A stretch of 30,659 nucleotides of DNA. Origin: a virus. Position numbers and translations under genes: made by a program. The stretch spans positions 1 to 30,659 of IMG/VR virus record IMGVR_UViG_3300044646_001027. One strand, 5' to 3'. Under the pieces are notes generated by a model. It was given only the letters and a program-made list of their open reading frames with translations. It had not been told where the DNA came from and did not search any database. Below are positions 15,105 through 20,789 of this stretch, piece after piece; within the stretch, counting starts at the first letter, position 1; each line of letters opens with the position of its first letter.

Positions 15105-15933
15105 TCACCACGTCCTGCCGCTCTTCTGCGACGACCTGATCGCGTCGTGCGTCGATATGACGCCGGCATGCTTTGGGGCGTACATGCGGCTGCTGTGCTA
15201 CGCATGGACACGCGGCGGCATACCTGACAACGAGGCGGCCTGCACACGCATCACGGGCGGCCTGGAGCCCGGCGACTGGGAGGCGATCCGCGGTCGCCTC
15301 GTGCAACTGGACGACGGCAGGCTGACCCACCAGCGGCTCGAGCTTGAACGTGTGGCCGTGGCCGAGATCCGTGATCAGAGATCAGAGGCTGGCAGGATAG
15401 GCAATGCCGTCCGGTGGGGATCGCAAACGGATCGCAAACGGATCGCAAATCGATCGCAAACGGATCGCAAAAGTATCGCCCCTAATCCTTCCCCTAGCCT
15501 TCCCATAAGACAAGAAGACATACCGGCTGCGCCGGTTCCCACGAGCGATCCGGCAAAGCCGTCTCGCTCGCGGGCGAAGCCTTCCGTCTCGTGGACTGCT
15601 GACGCAGGGTGGCAGGGGATCACGGACGCCGACCGACAGGAGTGGGCCGCCGCCTACCCCGGTGCCGTGATCGACCAGGAGCTCGCCAAGGCAACCGCCT
15701 GGCTTCGGGCAAACCCGACACGGGCGGGCCGCCGCAACTGGCGTTCGTTCCTCGTCCGGTGGCTGTCCCGCTGCCAGGACAAGGGCGGCACGAACCGCAC
15801 CGCCGGCGTCAGGCCCGACGAGAAACCGCCGCCGAAGCGGTGGATCGACGAGTACCGCCCGGCCCCGTATCGCCGGCCAGCGGAAGCCGTGGCACTTGCC
15901 GAGACGCTCAAACTCAAGGACGAGGACACATGA
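15085..15933 (+). CDS. DUF1376-type phage replication protein
   Basis: Start at 15085 (MARKADSHHVLPLFCDDLIA) with AGGAGG 6 bases upstream; 282 residues. Residues 10-60 match the DUF1376/YdaU pattern: FCDDLIASCVDMTPACFGAY then MRLLCYAWTRGGIPDN. This family occupies the replication-initiator slot of many lambdoid prophages. A polar linker follows (residues 112-132), encoded by the 11-bp DNA repeats described separately. The rest is Pro/Arg-rich, with WRSFLVRWLSRCQDKGG near residue 220. The C-terminus overlaps a LexA-like gene. Likely role: origin recognition or helicase loading; no helicase loader was found nearby. Confidence 0.8.
   Translation: MARKADSHHVLPLFCDDLIASCVDMTPACFGAYMRLLCYAWTRGGIPDNEAACTRITGGLEPGDWEAIRGRLVQLDDGRLTHQRLELERVAVAEIRDQRSEAGRIGNAVRWGSQTDRKRIANRSQTDRKSIAPNPSPSLPIRQEDIPAAPVPTSDPAKPSRSRAKPSVSWTADAGWQGITDADRQEWAAAYPGAVIDQELAKATAWLRANPTRAGRRNWRSFLVRWLSRCQDKGGTNRTAGVRPDEKPPPKRWIDEYRPAPYRRPAEAVALAETLKLKDEDT
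15418..15480 (+). repeat. Tandem 11-bp iterons inside the replication gene
   Basis: Five consecutive 11-base units of consensus GGATCGCAAAC (starts 15418, 15429, 15440, 15451, 15462) plus a partial sixth (GTATCGC at 15473). Because 11 is not a multiple of three, the repeat cycles through all reading frames and yields QTDRKRIANRS-like residues. Iterons inside an initiator gene mark the lambda origin, so this is an origin candidate. Confidence 0.6.
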
Positions 15934-16160
15934 CCACCACCACCGACGAGTACCCGCTGACCGCCCGCCAGGCCGAGGTGCTGGAGTTCATCCGTGCGAA
16001 CTCTGGCATGTACGGGCCGACCATCCGGCAGATAGCCGCCGCCATTGGCGTGAACAACGTCACCGGCGTCGTGGGCCATCTGCGGGCCCTTGAGAAAAAG
16101 GGCTACATCCGCCGCACGCCGAACGTGGCCCGAGGAATCGAGGTGATCCGTGCGGACTGA
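15930..16160 (+). CDS. LexA-type winged-helix domain, no peptidase
   Basis: ATGA overlap with the replication gene; 76 residues. PLTARQAEVLEFIRANSGMY, PTIRQIAAAIGVNNVTGVVG and HLRALEKKGYIRRTPNVARG reproduce the LexA N-terminal DNA-binding domain, including the three-helix order and the wing. The Ala-Gly cleavage site and Ser/Lys protease domain are absent: the protein ends where the linker would begin. It could bind SOS-box-like DNA without being inactivated by RecA. Confidence 0.85.
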   Translation: MTTTTDEYPLTARQAEVLEFIRANSGMYGPTIRQIAAAIGVNNVTGVVGHLRALEKKGYIRRTPNVARGIEVIRAD

Positions 16161-16389
16161 CGTACCTCCACCACCACCGTCGCCTGGCGTGCTCGCCTCA
16201 ATGTGTGCCCGCCACGCATGGTCGGACGACATCGACGACACGAGCCGGCAGCTCCTGGAGTGGGCCGCCGACGTGATCCGGCTATGCGTCAGCCAGAGCC
16301 ACCGATCGGCAAGCCGGGCCGAGAAGCTCGAAGCCGAGCGTGACCACCTGCTCGAGTACGTGGCGGCGTTGACGGGAGCGAAGAAGTGA
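16150..16389 (+). CDS. Small hypothetical protein
   Basis: GTG start at 16150 inside the end of the LexA-like gene; 79 residues. Pro-rich N-terminus, then helical SRQLLEWAADVIRLCVSQSH and a probable short coiled coil (RAEKLEAERDHLLEYVAALT). No motif recognised. Coupled on both sides by overlapping codons, so expressed with the replication operon. Confidence 0.58.
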   Translation: MRTDVPPPPPSPGVLASMCARHAWSDDIDDTSRQLLEWAADVIRLCVSQSHRSASRAEKLEAERDHLLEYVAALTGAKK

Positions 16390-16598
16390 AGGCGAAGTTG
16401 ACATTCACGCTGCCCGACGACGAGGCGGAATTCCAGTACGCCCTCGCCGGGCGTGATGCGCTCATCGCCCTGGAACGAATCAACAATTGGGCGCGTGAGC
16501 TCGTGAAGTACGGCGAGATCACCGACGACGTGCGCAAGGTGCTCGAGCAGCTCAGGCGCGACATGATCCCGCACGAACTGACGGAGAAACTGCGATGA
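16386..16598 (+). CDS. Small acidic protein, paralogue of the 20935 gene
   Basis: GTG start overlapping the previous TGA; 70 residues. MKAKLTFTLPDDEAEFQYAL then ERINNWARELVKYGEITDDV and RDMIPHELTE. The gene at 20935 has the same plan (FTLPDDQAEF, HIDQHCRSLVKHGDPSPDVQ, NMIPAELLD). I recognise the pair as a recurring phage early family of unknown function. TLPDD.AEF plus a C-terminal MIP.EL appear to be its hallmarks. Confidence 0.65.
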   Translation: MKAKLTFTLPDDEAEFQYALAGRDALIALERINNWARELVKYGEITDDVRKVLEQLRRDMIPHELTEKLR

Positions 16599-16705
16599 CC
16601 GTCCACGACCTAGTGCTTATCGCAATTGGCGAAATTGTCCTGGCGGCGACGTTTGCCCTCGGGATTGTGGTTGGTTGTTCTCTCAGGCGAAAGGATTCGA
16701 CATGA
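16595..16705 (+). CDS. 36-residue single-span membrane protein
   Basis: ATGA overlap at both ends (its ATG sits in the previous stop, and its stop overlaps the clamp start at 16702). Sequence: MTVHDLVLIAIGEIVLAATF then ALGIVVGCSLRRKDST. The hydrophobic core of about 22 residues is flanked by a positive C-terminus, so the C-terminus probably faces the cytoplasm. Perfect operon packing supports translation. No family recognised. Confidence 0.6.
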   Translation: MTVHDLVLIAIGEIVLAATFALGIVVGCSLRRKDST

Positions 16706-17802
16706 CGACTGCGACCAAGACGAAGACGGGTGGCATCACGCTGGACGCGGCGACGCTGAAGGCGGCCCTGGGTGACGTGCTGCGTGCGGTGCCGGCAAAG
16801 TCGCCGAAGCCCGTGCTGCAGAACGTCAGGCTCGGCGACGGGTTGCTTTCTGCCACCGACCTCGAGGTGCGGATCGACCGGGAGATCGACTACCACGGCG
16901 ACGCCATCCTGCTGCCGGCGGCGAAGCTGGCGGCGATCCTTAGGGCCGCCAGCGGTGACGAGGTGACGCTCACGCCGAAGGGTGCGAGCATCACGGTGAA
17001 GGTCGGCAGAGGCTCGTGGACGCTGCCGACGGAGGACGCTGCGGAGTTCCCGACCGACACCACGGGCGAGCTCAAGGCGGTGTGCCGGCTGCCTGCGGAC
17101 CAGTTCCGGCGGGCCGTCCATGCGACGGCGTACGCGTGCGACAGCGAGTCGTCCCGATTCGCCCTCGGCGGCGTGCTGATCGACGTGACGGGCGGAAACC
17201 CGACCTGGGTGGCGACTGACGGCCGGCGGCTGTCGTGCGTGGAGACGGAGACTGACCAGGCGGTGGACGACTCGCAGACCATCGTGCCGGCTCGGGCCGT
17301 GCTCGTGGCTGCGACGCTCGCCCACGGCGAGGGCAGCGTCCAGGTCGAGGCCAACCGCAGCGACGTGCGGTTCACCATGGACGGTGCGACCGTGACGGCG
17401 AAGTTACTCGACGGAAAGTTCCCCAGGTGGCGTGAAGTGGTGGGCGAGGTCGATGGCGACCCCAGCGTGCTGCAGGTTGCCGAGCTCCTGTCGGCGGTCC
17501 AGTCGGCTGCCATCGTCACGAGCGAGCAGTCGAAGGGCGTCGATCTGACGTGGTCCGCGTCTGGCGTCGTCATCTGTGGCCGCTCGAGCGAGTACGGCGA
17601 GAGCCGGGTGAAGTGCGACCTTGTGACGCCTGGCTCGACCTCAGCGACGAAGCTTGACCCGCGATTCCTGTCGCAGTTCCTGGCCCACATCCCGAGTGAC
17701 GAGGAGCCGCAGGTGGACGTGTACGCCACTGATCCGCAGAGCCGGGTGCTGCTCAAGTGTGGGCCGTACACGGGCGTCATCATGCCCCTTGCTCAGGAGT
17801 GA
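16702..17802 (+). CDS. dnaN: DNA polymerase III beta subunit-like sliding clamp
   Basis: The 366-residue length matches bacterial DnaN. Visible family segments: ITLDAATLKAALGDVLRAVP, RLGDGLLSATDLEVRIDREI, LPAAKLAAILRAASGDEVTL, then in domain 2 FALGGVLIDVTGGNPTWVAT and DGRRLSCVE (the ATDGRRL strand is the strongest DnaN hallmark). Later LLDGKFPRWREVV and a C-terminal LLKCGPYTGVIMPLAQE (compare the usual ..YVVMPMRL). It would tether a polymerase to the template. No polymerase or clamp loader is visible here, so it presumably uses host loader and Pol III or competes with the host clamp. Confidence 0.9.
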   Translation: MTTATKTKTGGITLDAATLKAALGDVLRAVPAKSPKPVLQNVRLGDGLLSATDLEVRIDREIDYHGDAILLPAAKLAAILRAASGDEVTLTPKGASITVKVGRGSWTLPTEDAAEFPTDTTGELKAVCRLPADQFRRAVHATAYACDSESSRFALGGVLIDVTGGNPTWVATDGRRLSCVETETDQAVDDSQTIVPARAVLVAATLAHGEGSVQVEANRSDVRFTMDGATVTAKLLDGKFPRWREVVGEVDGDPSVLQVAELLSAVQSAAIVTSEQSKGVDLTWSASGVVICGRSSEYGESRVKCDLVTPGSTSATKLDPRFLSQFLAHIPSDEEPQVDVYATDPQSRVLLKCGPYTGVIMPLAQE

Positions 17803-17806
17803 CGCT

Positions 17807-18139
17807 ATGAAAACGTACGACGTTGAGGCCCTGCACGCCGGCTGGCTGGCAGGCGAAAGCGTGTCGTCACTGGCCGGCAGGGTTGGCGTCGGCATGACCA
17901 CCATTCGCAACCTGGCGACGGCCGGCAAACTGCCGTGGCGTGCATCGCAGCGAGACGAGGAGCCCGAGGCACCGTCGCCAGAGGACGACCAGGCCAGCGG
18001 CGACTCGCTGCAGCTGTCGCCGTGGGTGCAGGCTCGGATCAAGGAGCTCGACATCCACGGGCAGCGCGAGGCGAAGCCGGTGGACGTGATGACGACGAAG
18101 GTGGTGGCAGATCGGAGGCGATCGTGTCACCGTGGCTGA
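17807..18139 (+). CDS. Small HTH protein
   Basis: ATG at 17807 just after the clamp gene; 110 residues. N-terminal helix-turn-helix: ALHAGWLAGESVSSLAGRVG, VGMTTIRNLATAGKLPWRA. An acidic Pro/Glu-rich linker and a helical C-terminus (SPWVQARIKELDIHGQREAK) follow. A regulator or DNA-binding accessory factor. The stop overlaps the next small membrane gene by 16 bases. Confidence 0.6.
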   Translation: MKTYDVEALHAGWLAGESVSSLAGRVGVGMTTIRNLATAGKLPWRASQRDEEPEAPSPEDDQASGDSLQLSPWVQARIKELDIHGQREAKPVDVMTTKVVADRRRSCHRG

Positions 18140-18237
18140 TCGCTCTGACGGGCGTGATCTACGTCTGGGTGGCCGGCGACCTGGCGTGGCATGGGAAGCA
18201 TGGGCTCGCCATCGCCTACGCCGGGTACGCAGGATAA
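18124..18237 (+). CDS. 37-residue small membrane protein
   Basis: GTG at 18124 with GGAGG a few bases upstream. Encodes VSPWLIALTGVIYVWVAGDL then AWHGKHGLAIAYAGYAG, two short hydrophobic stretches around a His/Lys turn. Its TAA (18235-18237) lies inside the first attC-like palindrome, so this gene abuts the cassette array. Confidence 0.55.
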   Translation: MSPWLIALTGVIYVWVAGDLAWHGKHGLAIAYAGYAG

Positions 18238-18276
18238 GCGGCGGCGGCTCCGCCGTCCGCTTCATCCGCTGGTTCT
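18232..18276 (+). repeat. attC-like palindrome 1 (array boundary)
   Basis: Stem GGAT-AAGCGG-CGGCGG pairs with CCGCCG-T-CCGCTT-C-ATCC; the T (18256) and C (18263) are unpaired, both in the right arm. The right outer box is GTTCTGT (18272-18278). The left outer box lacks AAC, although the ACGCA spacer seen in copy 3 is present. This is either a boundary (attI-like) site or a decayed attC. Confidence 0.55.
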
Positions 18277-18311
18277 GTGAGCGTAGGATCGGGCGAACAA
18301 AGGAGGCTGCG

Positions 18312-18497
18312 ATGCGACACGCATTCAAGATACTTGAGGAGTTGGGTGCCGAGTGCGACCGGCTCGGAGTTCGCGTGGTTGACGTTCACGGCGAGAGAGG
18401 CTCTGCGTCAGAGTTCCTTGCCAAGATCGTCCGCTACATCGAAGCACGGGAGAATGAGTGCGACGCGCTCCGTGCCACTCCAAAAACCGACGAGTAG
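18312..18497 (+). CDS. Cassette gene 1, small hypothetical protein
   Basis: ATG preceded by AAAGGAGG; 61 residues: MRHAFKILEELGAECDRLGV then DVHGERGSASEFLAKIVRYI. Looks alpha-helical and acidic, with no recognised domain. It starts downstream of palindrome 1 and stops (TAG) just before palindrome 2. Outer boxes GTTCTGT on its left and ACAGAAC on its right are exact reverse complements. Confidence 0.6.
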   Translation: MRHAFKILEELGAECDRLGVRVVDVHGERGSASEFLAKIVRYIEARENECDALRATPKTDE

Positions 18498-18499
18498 CC

Positions 18500-18589
18500 A
18501 CAGAACGCCAGCGATCAGCGGCCCGCGACCGCTGACGAAACTACAACCAGACGGCGGCATCGCGGGTCCGCTGCATCGCGTGGTTCTCT
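18500..18589 (+). repeat. attC-like palindrome 2
   Basis: ACAGAAC, spacer GCCA, GCGAT-CAGCGG-CCCGCGA ... TCGCGGG-T-CCGCTG-C-ATCGC, spacer GTG, GTTCTCT. Unpaired T (18567) and C (18574) are in the right arm. The apical 31 bases form the variable loop. The next gene has its own ribosome site after it. Confidence 0.75.
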
Positions 18590-18602
18590 CTTGGAGGCAC
18601 CC

Positions 18603-18791
18603 ATGAAGGCGAAAGTGACACAGGACGAGACTGGCATCCAGTGGGAAATCAAGGATGACGGGTCGGCGGAATATCAAAAGGCGGCTCAGTTGACGCGAGA
18701 GGCGAACGAGCGTGAGGAGCGTGGCCGCGAGGAGATTCGACAAATGGCCCAAGGACAAAAGGCCACCGAGCAAAATGGGGACGCGACGTAG
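18603..18791 (+). CDS. Cassette gene 2, small charged protein
   Basis: The ATG at 18603 follows TTGGAGG. 62 residues: MKAKVTQDETGIQWEIKDDG then a highly charged helix (YQKAAQLTREANEREERGRE) and a polar tail. Probably a coiled coil with a short beta-strand start. No family recognised. The 85 bases after its stop hold nested short hairpins (18824-18844 CGCAGG/CCTGCG; CCGGTAACCGG nearby) before palindrome 3; these could be remnants of an older site. Confidence 0.55.
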   Translation: MKAKVTQDETGIQWEIKDDGSAEYQKAAQLTREANEREERGREEIRQMAQGQKATEQNGDAT

Positions 18792-18874
18792 GGCCGACGT
18801 GGAACCCGCCACAGAGGCGACACCGCAGGGGCTATACGCCTGCGCCGGACTCCGGTAACCGGCATTATTCATTG

Positions 18875-18964
18875 AGAGAACACGCAGGATCAGGAGCATC
18901 GCATGAGTGACGAAACTACACCGCAGGACTCGGCAGCGATGTCTCCTGCATCCGTTGGTTCTCG
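18875..18964 (+). repeat. attC-like palindrome 3
   Basis: AGAGAAC, spacer ACGCA, GGAT-CAGGAG-CATCGC ... GCGATG-T-CTCCTG-C-ATCC, spacer GTTG, GTTCTCG. Unpaired T (18942) and C (18949) as in other copies. The ribosome site AGGAG (18892-18896) lies in the left stem and pairs with CTCCT inside the gene; the ATG at 18903 is in the loop. Confidence 0.75.
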
Positions 18965-19307
18965 CGGACTGGACATCATCGACCGTCTAGTCGCCTGTGA
19001 GACGCGGCCGTTGGTGACTATGGGTGAGGATTCCGAAACGCTACGCCGAGACGCTGGCGCGTGGGTTGAGTTGTGGAAAACGCTGCAAGACGCTCGCGCC
19101 GAGATTGCGTACCTGCGAAGGAACAGAGATCAATGGGCCGCTAAGGCAATGCTCGCGCTGGGGCAAGCGGGAGCGGCCAAGATAACCGATGCCGAGCGAG
19201 AGGCTATTGCGTGCGGCATCGACGCCATCAGAGATCGATTTGAGGGATACGAGGACTGCGAGCCGTTGCAGGCAACGCTCCGCTCTCTTCTGGAGCGGAC
19301 GAAGTGA
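18903..19307 (+). CDS. Cassette gene 3, modular early protein
   Basis: 134 residues. The first 20 include MSPASVGSRG, encoded by the right arm of palindrome 3. Middle is helical (AWVELWKTLQDARAEIAYLR). The C-terminus ITDAEREAIACGIDAIRDRF then LQATLRSLLERTK is a module shared with cassette gene 5 and loosely with genes 4 and 7. The TGA is the first three bases of the TGAGAAC box of palindrome 4. AGGAG lies 6 bases before the ATG but is in a predicted stem. Confidence 0.66.
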   Translation: MSDETTPQDSAAMSPASVGSRGLDIIDRLVACETRPLVTMGEDSETLRRDAGAWVELWKTLQDARAEIAYLRRNRDQWAAKAMLALGQAGAAKITDAEREAIACGIDAIRDRFEGYEDCEPLQATLRSLLERTK

Positions 19308-19393
19308 GAACGCTTGCGATCAGCGGCATCGAACACAGGAGATTGACACATGAGCGACGGTGATGAGATGTCCGCTGCATCGCTTGGTTCTCA
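19305..19393 (+). repeat. attC-like palindrome 4
   Basis: TGAGAAC, spacer GCTT, GCGAT-CAGCGG-CATC ... GATG-T-CCGCTG-C-ATCGC, spacer TTG, GTTCTCA. Unpaired T (19371) and C (19378). The loop holds ACACAGGAG and the ATG at 19350. Its first three bases are the stop of the previous gene. Confidence 0.78.
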
Positions 19394-19739
19394 CGGGCCG
19401 GACGCTTGGGCCGTACTGCTGCCAGGCAAAGAAAAAAGGCTGCGCCTGACGCGACAAGAAGCAGAGGATCATCTTGAGTTCTGGCTGCACAATCACCAGA
19501 TTCGGTCGGTCGATGACGGGAAGATGGTTCCGTTGTTTGCGGTTTCTGAGGCCGAGATCGACGCTCTGGAATACGTTGTTGTTGAGGGACGCATGGCGAG
19601 CAAGCAAGACTACGGCGTCTTGCGTGCGCTGCTCGTCAGGCTGCGGCCAGAGTGGGCAACCAGCGGCGATCTTGGATTGCGACCAGAGGAAGGCGACCTG
19701 CGAAACGGTTCACCGGATGGACGCGAAACGGTTCAGTGA
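19350..19739 (+). CDS. Cassette gene 4, AWAV-type modular early protein
   Basis: 129 residues starting MSDGDEMSAASLGSHGPDAW; MSAASLGSH comes from the right arm of palindrome 4. Then AWAVLLPGKEKRLRLTRQEA and MVPLFAVSEAEIDALEYVVV with a late VLRALLVRLRPEW. The AWAV...VPLF plan recurs in cassette gene 7 and in phage early (ead/Ea22-like) proteins as I know them. AGGAG is 8 bases before the start. Ends in TGAGAAC of palindrome 5. Function unknown. Confidence 0.66.
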   Translation: MSDGDEMSAASLGSHGPDAWAVLLPGKEKRLRLTRQEAEDHLEFWLHNHQIRSVDDGKMVPLFAVSEAEIDALEYVVVEGRMASKQDYGVLRALLVRLRPEWATSGDLGLRPEEGDLRNGSPDGRETVQ

Positions 19740-19785
19740 GAACGCCAGCGATCAGCGGCTCGTCCGCTGCATCGCGTGGTTCTCA
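19737..19785 (+). repeat. attC-like palindrome 5 (minimal form)
   Basis: TGAGAAC, spacer GCCA, GCGAT-CAGCGG, loop CTCG, T, CCGCTG-C-ATCGC, spacer GTG, GTTCTCA. At 49 bases this is the shortest complete copy and shows that the loop is dispensable. The next gene starts 31 bases downstream with its own ribosome site. Confidence 0.82.
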
Positions 19786-19815
19786 CGGTAAGATTGCGGC
19801 CGAAAGGGGATTGCG

Positions 19816-20097
19816 ATGGGTACATACAAAGCCAAATGCGACATCTGCTACGCCGAAAACGAGGTGCCGAACTACGGCGATTGGACGTGCAGCAAGTGCG
19901 GCCAGCGGTATGACTACGACGAAGGACACCGCATCCGTCTGACCGAGGCCCAGTTGCAGGCCTTGCGGCACCAGACGCCAGCGATCACGGACTTGGAGCG
20001 CGAGGCGCTAGTGGCATTTGCTAGGTCATGGCCTGCGATTGGCGTCACGGTAGAGCACGCCGAGACGCTGCGAAGACTCTTGGAGCGGCTAGGCTGA
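19816..20097 (+). CDS. Cassette gene 5, zinc-ribbon modular protein
   Basis: ATG after GAAAGGGGATTGCG. 93 residues: an N-terminal zinc ribbon (CDIC at 8-11, CSKC at 25-28) followed by IRLTEAQLQALRHQTPAITD and the shared C-terminal module LEREALVAFARSWPAIGVTV, ETLRRLLERLG. The ribbon suggests nucleic acid or protein binding. Stop is the TGA of palindrome 6. Swapped N-terminal parts on a common C-terminal module look like recombination-driven mosaicism. Confidence 0.66.
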   Translation: MGTYKAKCDICYAENEVPNYGDWTCSKCGQRYDYDEGHRIRLTEAQLQALRHQTPAITDLEREALVAFARSWPAIGVTVEHAETLRRLLERLG

Positions 20098-20183
20098 GAA
20101 CGGCTGCGATCAGCGGCATCGAACACAGGAGCGACCATGACGAAAGAGGTAAATGAGATGTCCGCTGGATCGCGTGGTTATGC
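20095..20183 (+). repeat. attC-like palindrome 6
   Basis: TGAGAAC, spacer GGCT, GCGAT-CAGCGG-CATC ... GATG-T-CCGCTG-G-ATCGC, spacer GTG, GTTATGC. The second unpaired base is G (20168) here instead of C. The left outer box TGAGAAC does not match GTTATGC beyond AAC/GTT, but GTTATGC matches the left box of palindrome 7. AGGAG and the ATG at 20137 are in the loop. Confidence 0.78.
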
Positions 20184-20457
20184 CATGAACTGGATGATGC
20201 CTGAACTTCCGACAGCAGCGACTGCCCGGGACTGGGCTTTGGCTGAGAGGTACACACGGGTGACGAAGGCCATCGACGAAGATTGGCCCGACGCTCATTC
20301 CGCGTGGCTGACCATCGGGCCGCAGCATTTCAAGGTGGCGGATTGCGAGACGAAGGAAGAGGCCGGGTGGCACTGCTGGATGCTGGCAAAGGCGATGCGG
20401 GCAGTAATCGACTCGGCCGTAACTGGAACGACGATAGCCGGGCCAACTGTGGCATAA
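20137..20457 (+). CDS. Cassette gene 6, hypothetical protein
   Basis: 106 residues; MTKEVNEMSAGSRGYAMNWM has its MSAGSRG from palindrome 6. Remainder: helical ARDWALAERYTRVTKAIDED, then WLTIGPQHFKVADCETKEEA and a C-terminal helix AGWHCWMLAKAMRAVIDSAV. It may be a small alpha-beta domain, with no family recognised. It lacks the shared C-terminal module. Its TAA overlaps the TAAC of palindrome 7. Confidence 0.62.
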   Translation: MTKEVNEMSAGSRGYAMNWMMPELPTAATARDWALAERYTRVTKAIDEDWPDAHSAWLTIGPQHFKVADCETKEEAGWHCWMLAKAMRAVIDSAVTGTTIAGPTVA

Positions 20458-20536
20458 CGGCTGCATTGAGCAGCCCGCGAAAGGACGTTGATATGACACA
20501 TGACGCGGACGGGTCTGCTCCAATGCTTGGTTCTCA
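20452..20536 (+). repeat. attC-like palindrome 7
   Basis: GCATAAC, spacer GGCT, GCATTG-AGCAG-CCCG ... CGGG-T-CTGCT-C-CAATGC, spacer TTG, GTTCTCA. Inner and middle stems differ from all other copies on both arms, preserving pairing. Unpaired T (20514) and C (20520) are conserved. The loop holds AAAGGA and the ATG at 20493. Confidence 0.78.
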
Positions 20537-20789
20537 GGAGCCGGTTGCGTGGGCAGTGTTTGAGGCTGACGGGAACTGCGTCGGCACATACGCAAAGCAG
20601 GAACACGCTCAGATTGTGATTGATGAGCTGGCCTACGACGGAATGGTGTACGAGCCGCTATATCGCCAGCCCGACCAAACGCTAACGACGGAAGAGCGGC
20701 AGGCGATTGAGTATTACGCCGAGTTCAGTGCGGCAAAGCCACCCAACAGCAAGGCGATCCTAATTGGATTGTTGATGCGATTGAACTGA
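20493..20789 (+). CDS. Cassette gene 7, AWAV-type modular early protein
   Basis: 98 residues: MTHDADGSAPMLGSQEPVAW (start from palindrome 7), AVFEADGNCVGTYAKQEHAQ, then MVYEPLYRQPDQTLTTEERQ and AIEYYAEFSAAKPPNS with LIGLLMRLN. The order AWAV domain, PLYRQ, LT.EERQAI module is the fullest version in the array; genes 3-5 carry parts of it. AAAGGA lies 7 bases before the ATG. The stop is the TGA of a TGAGAAC box (20787-20793). Confidence 0.66.
   Translation: MTHDADGSAPMLGSQEPVAWAVFEADGNCVGTYAKQEHAQIVIDELAYDGMVYEPLYRQPDQTLTTEERQAIEYYAEFSAAKPPNSKAILIGLLMRLN

Noticed and set aside
15418-15480. Possible CRISPR-like repeat array
   Set aside because: Units are directly contiguous at 11 bases with no spacers and lie inside a coding gene; iterons fit better.
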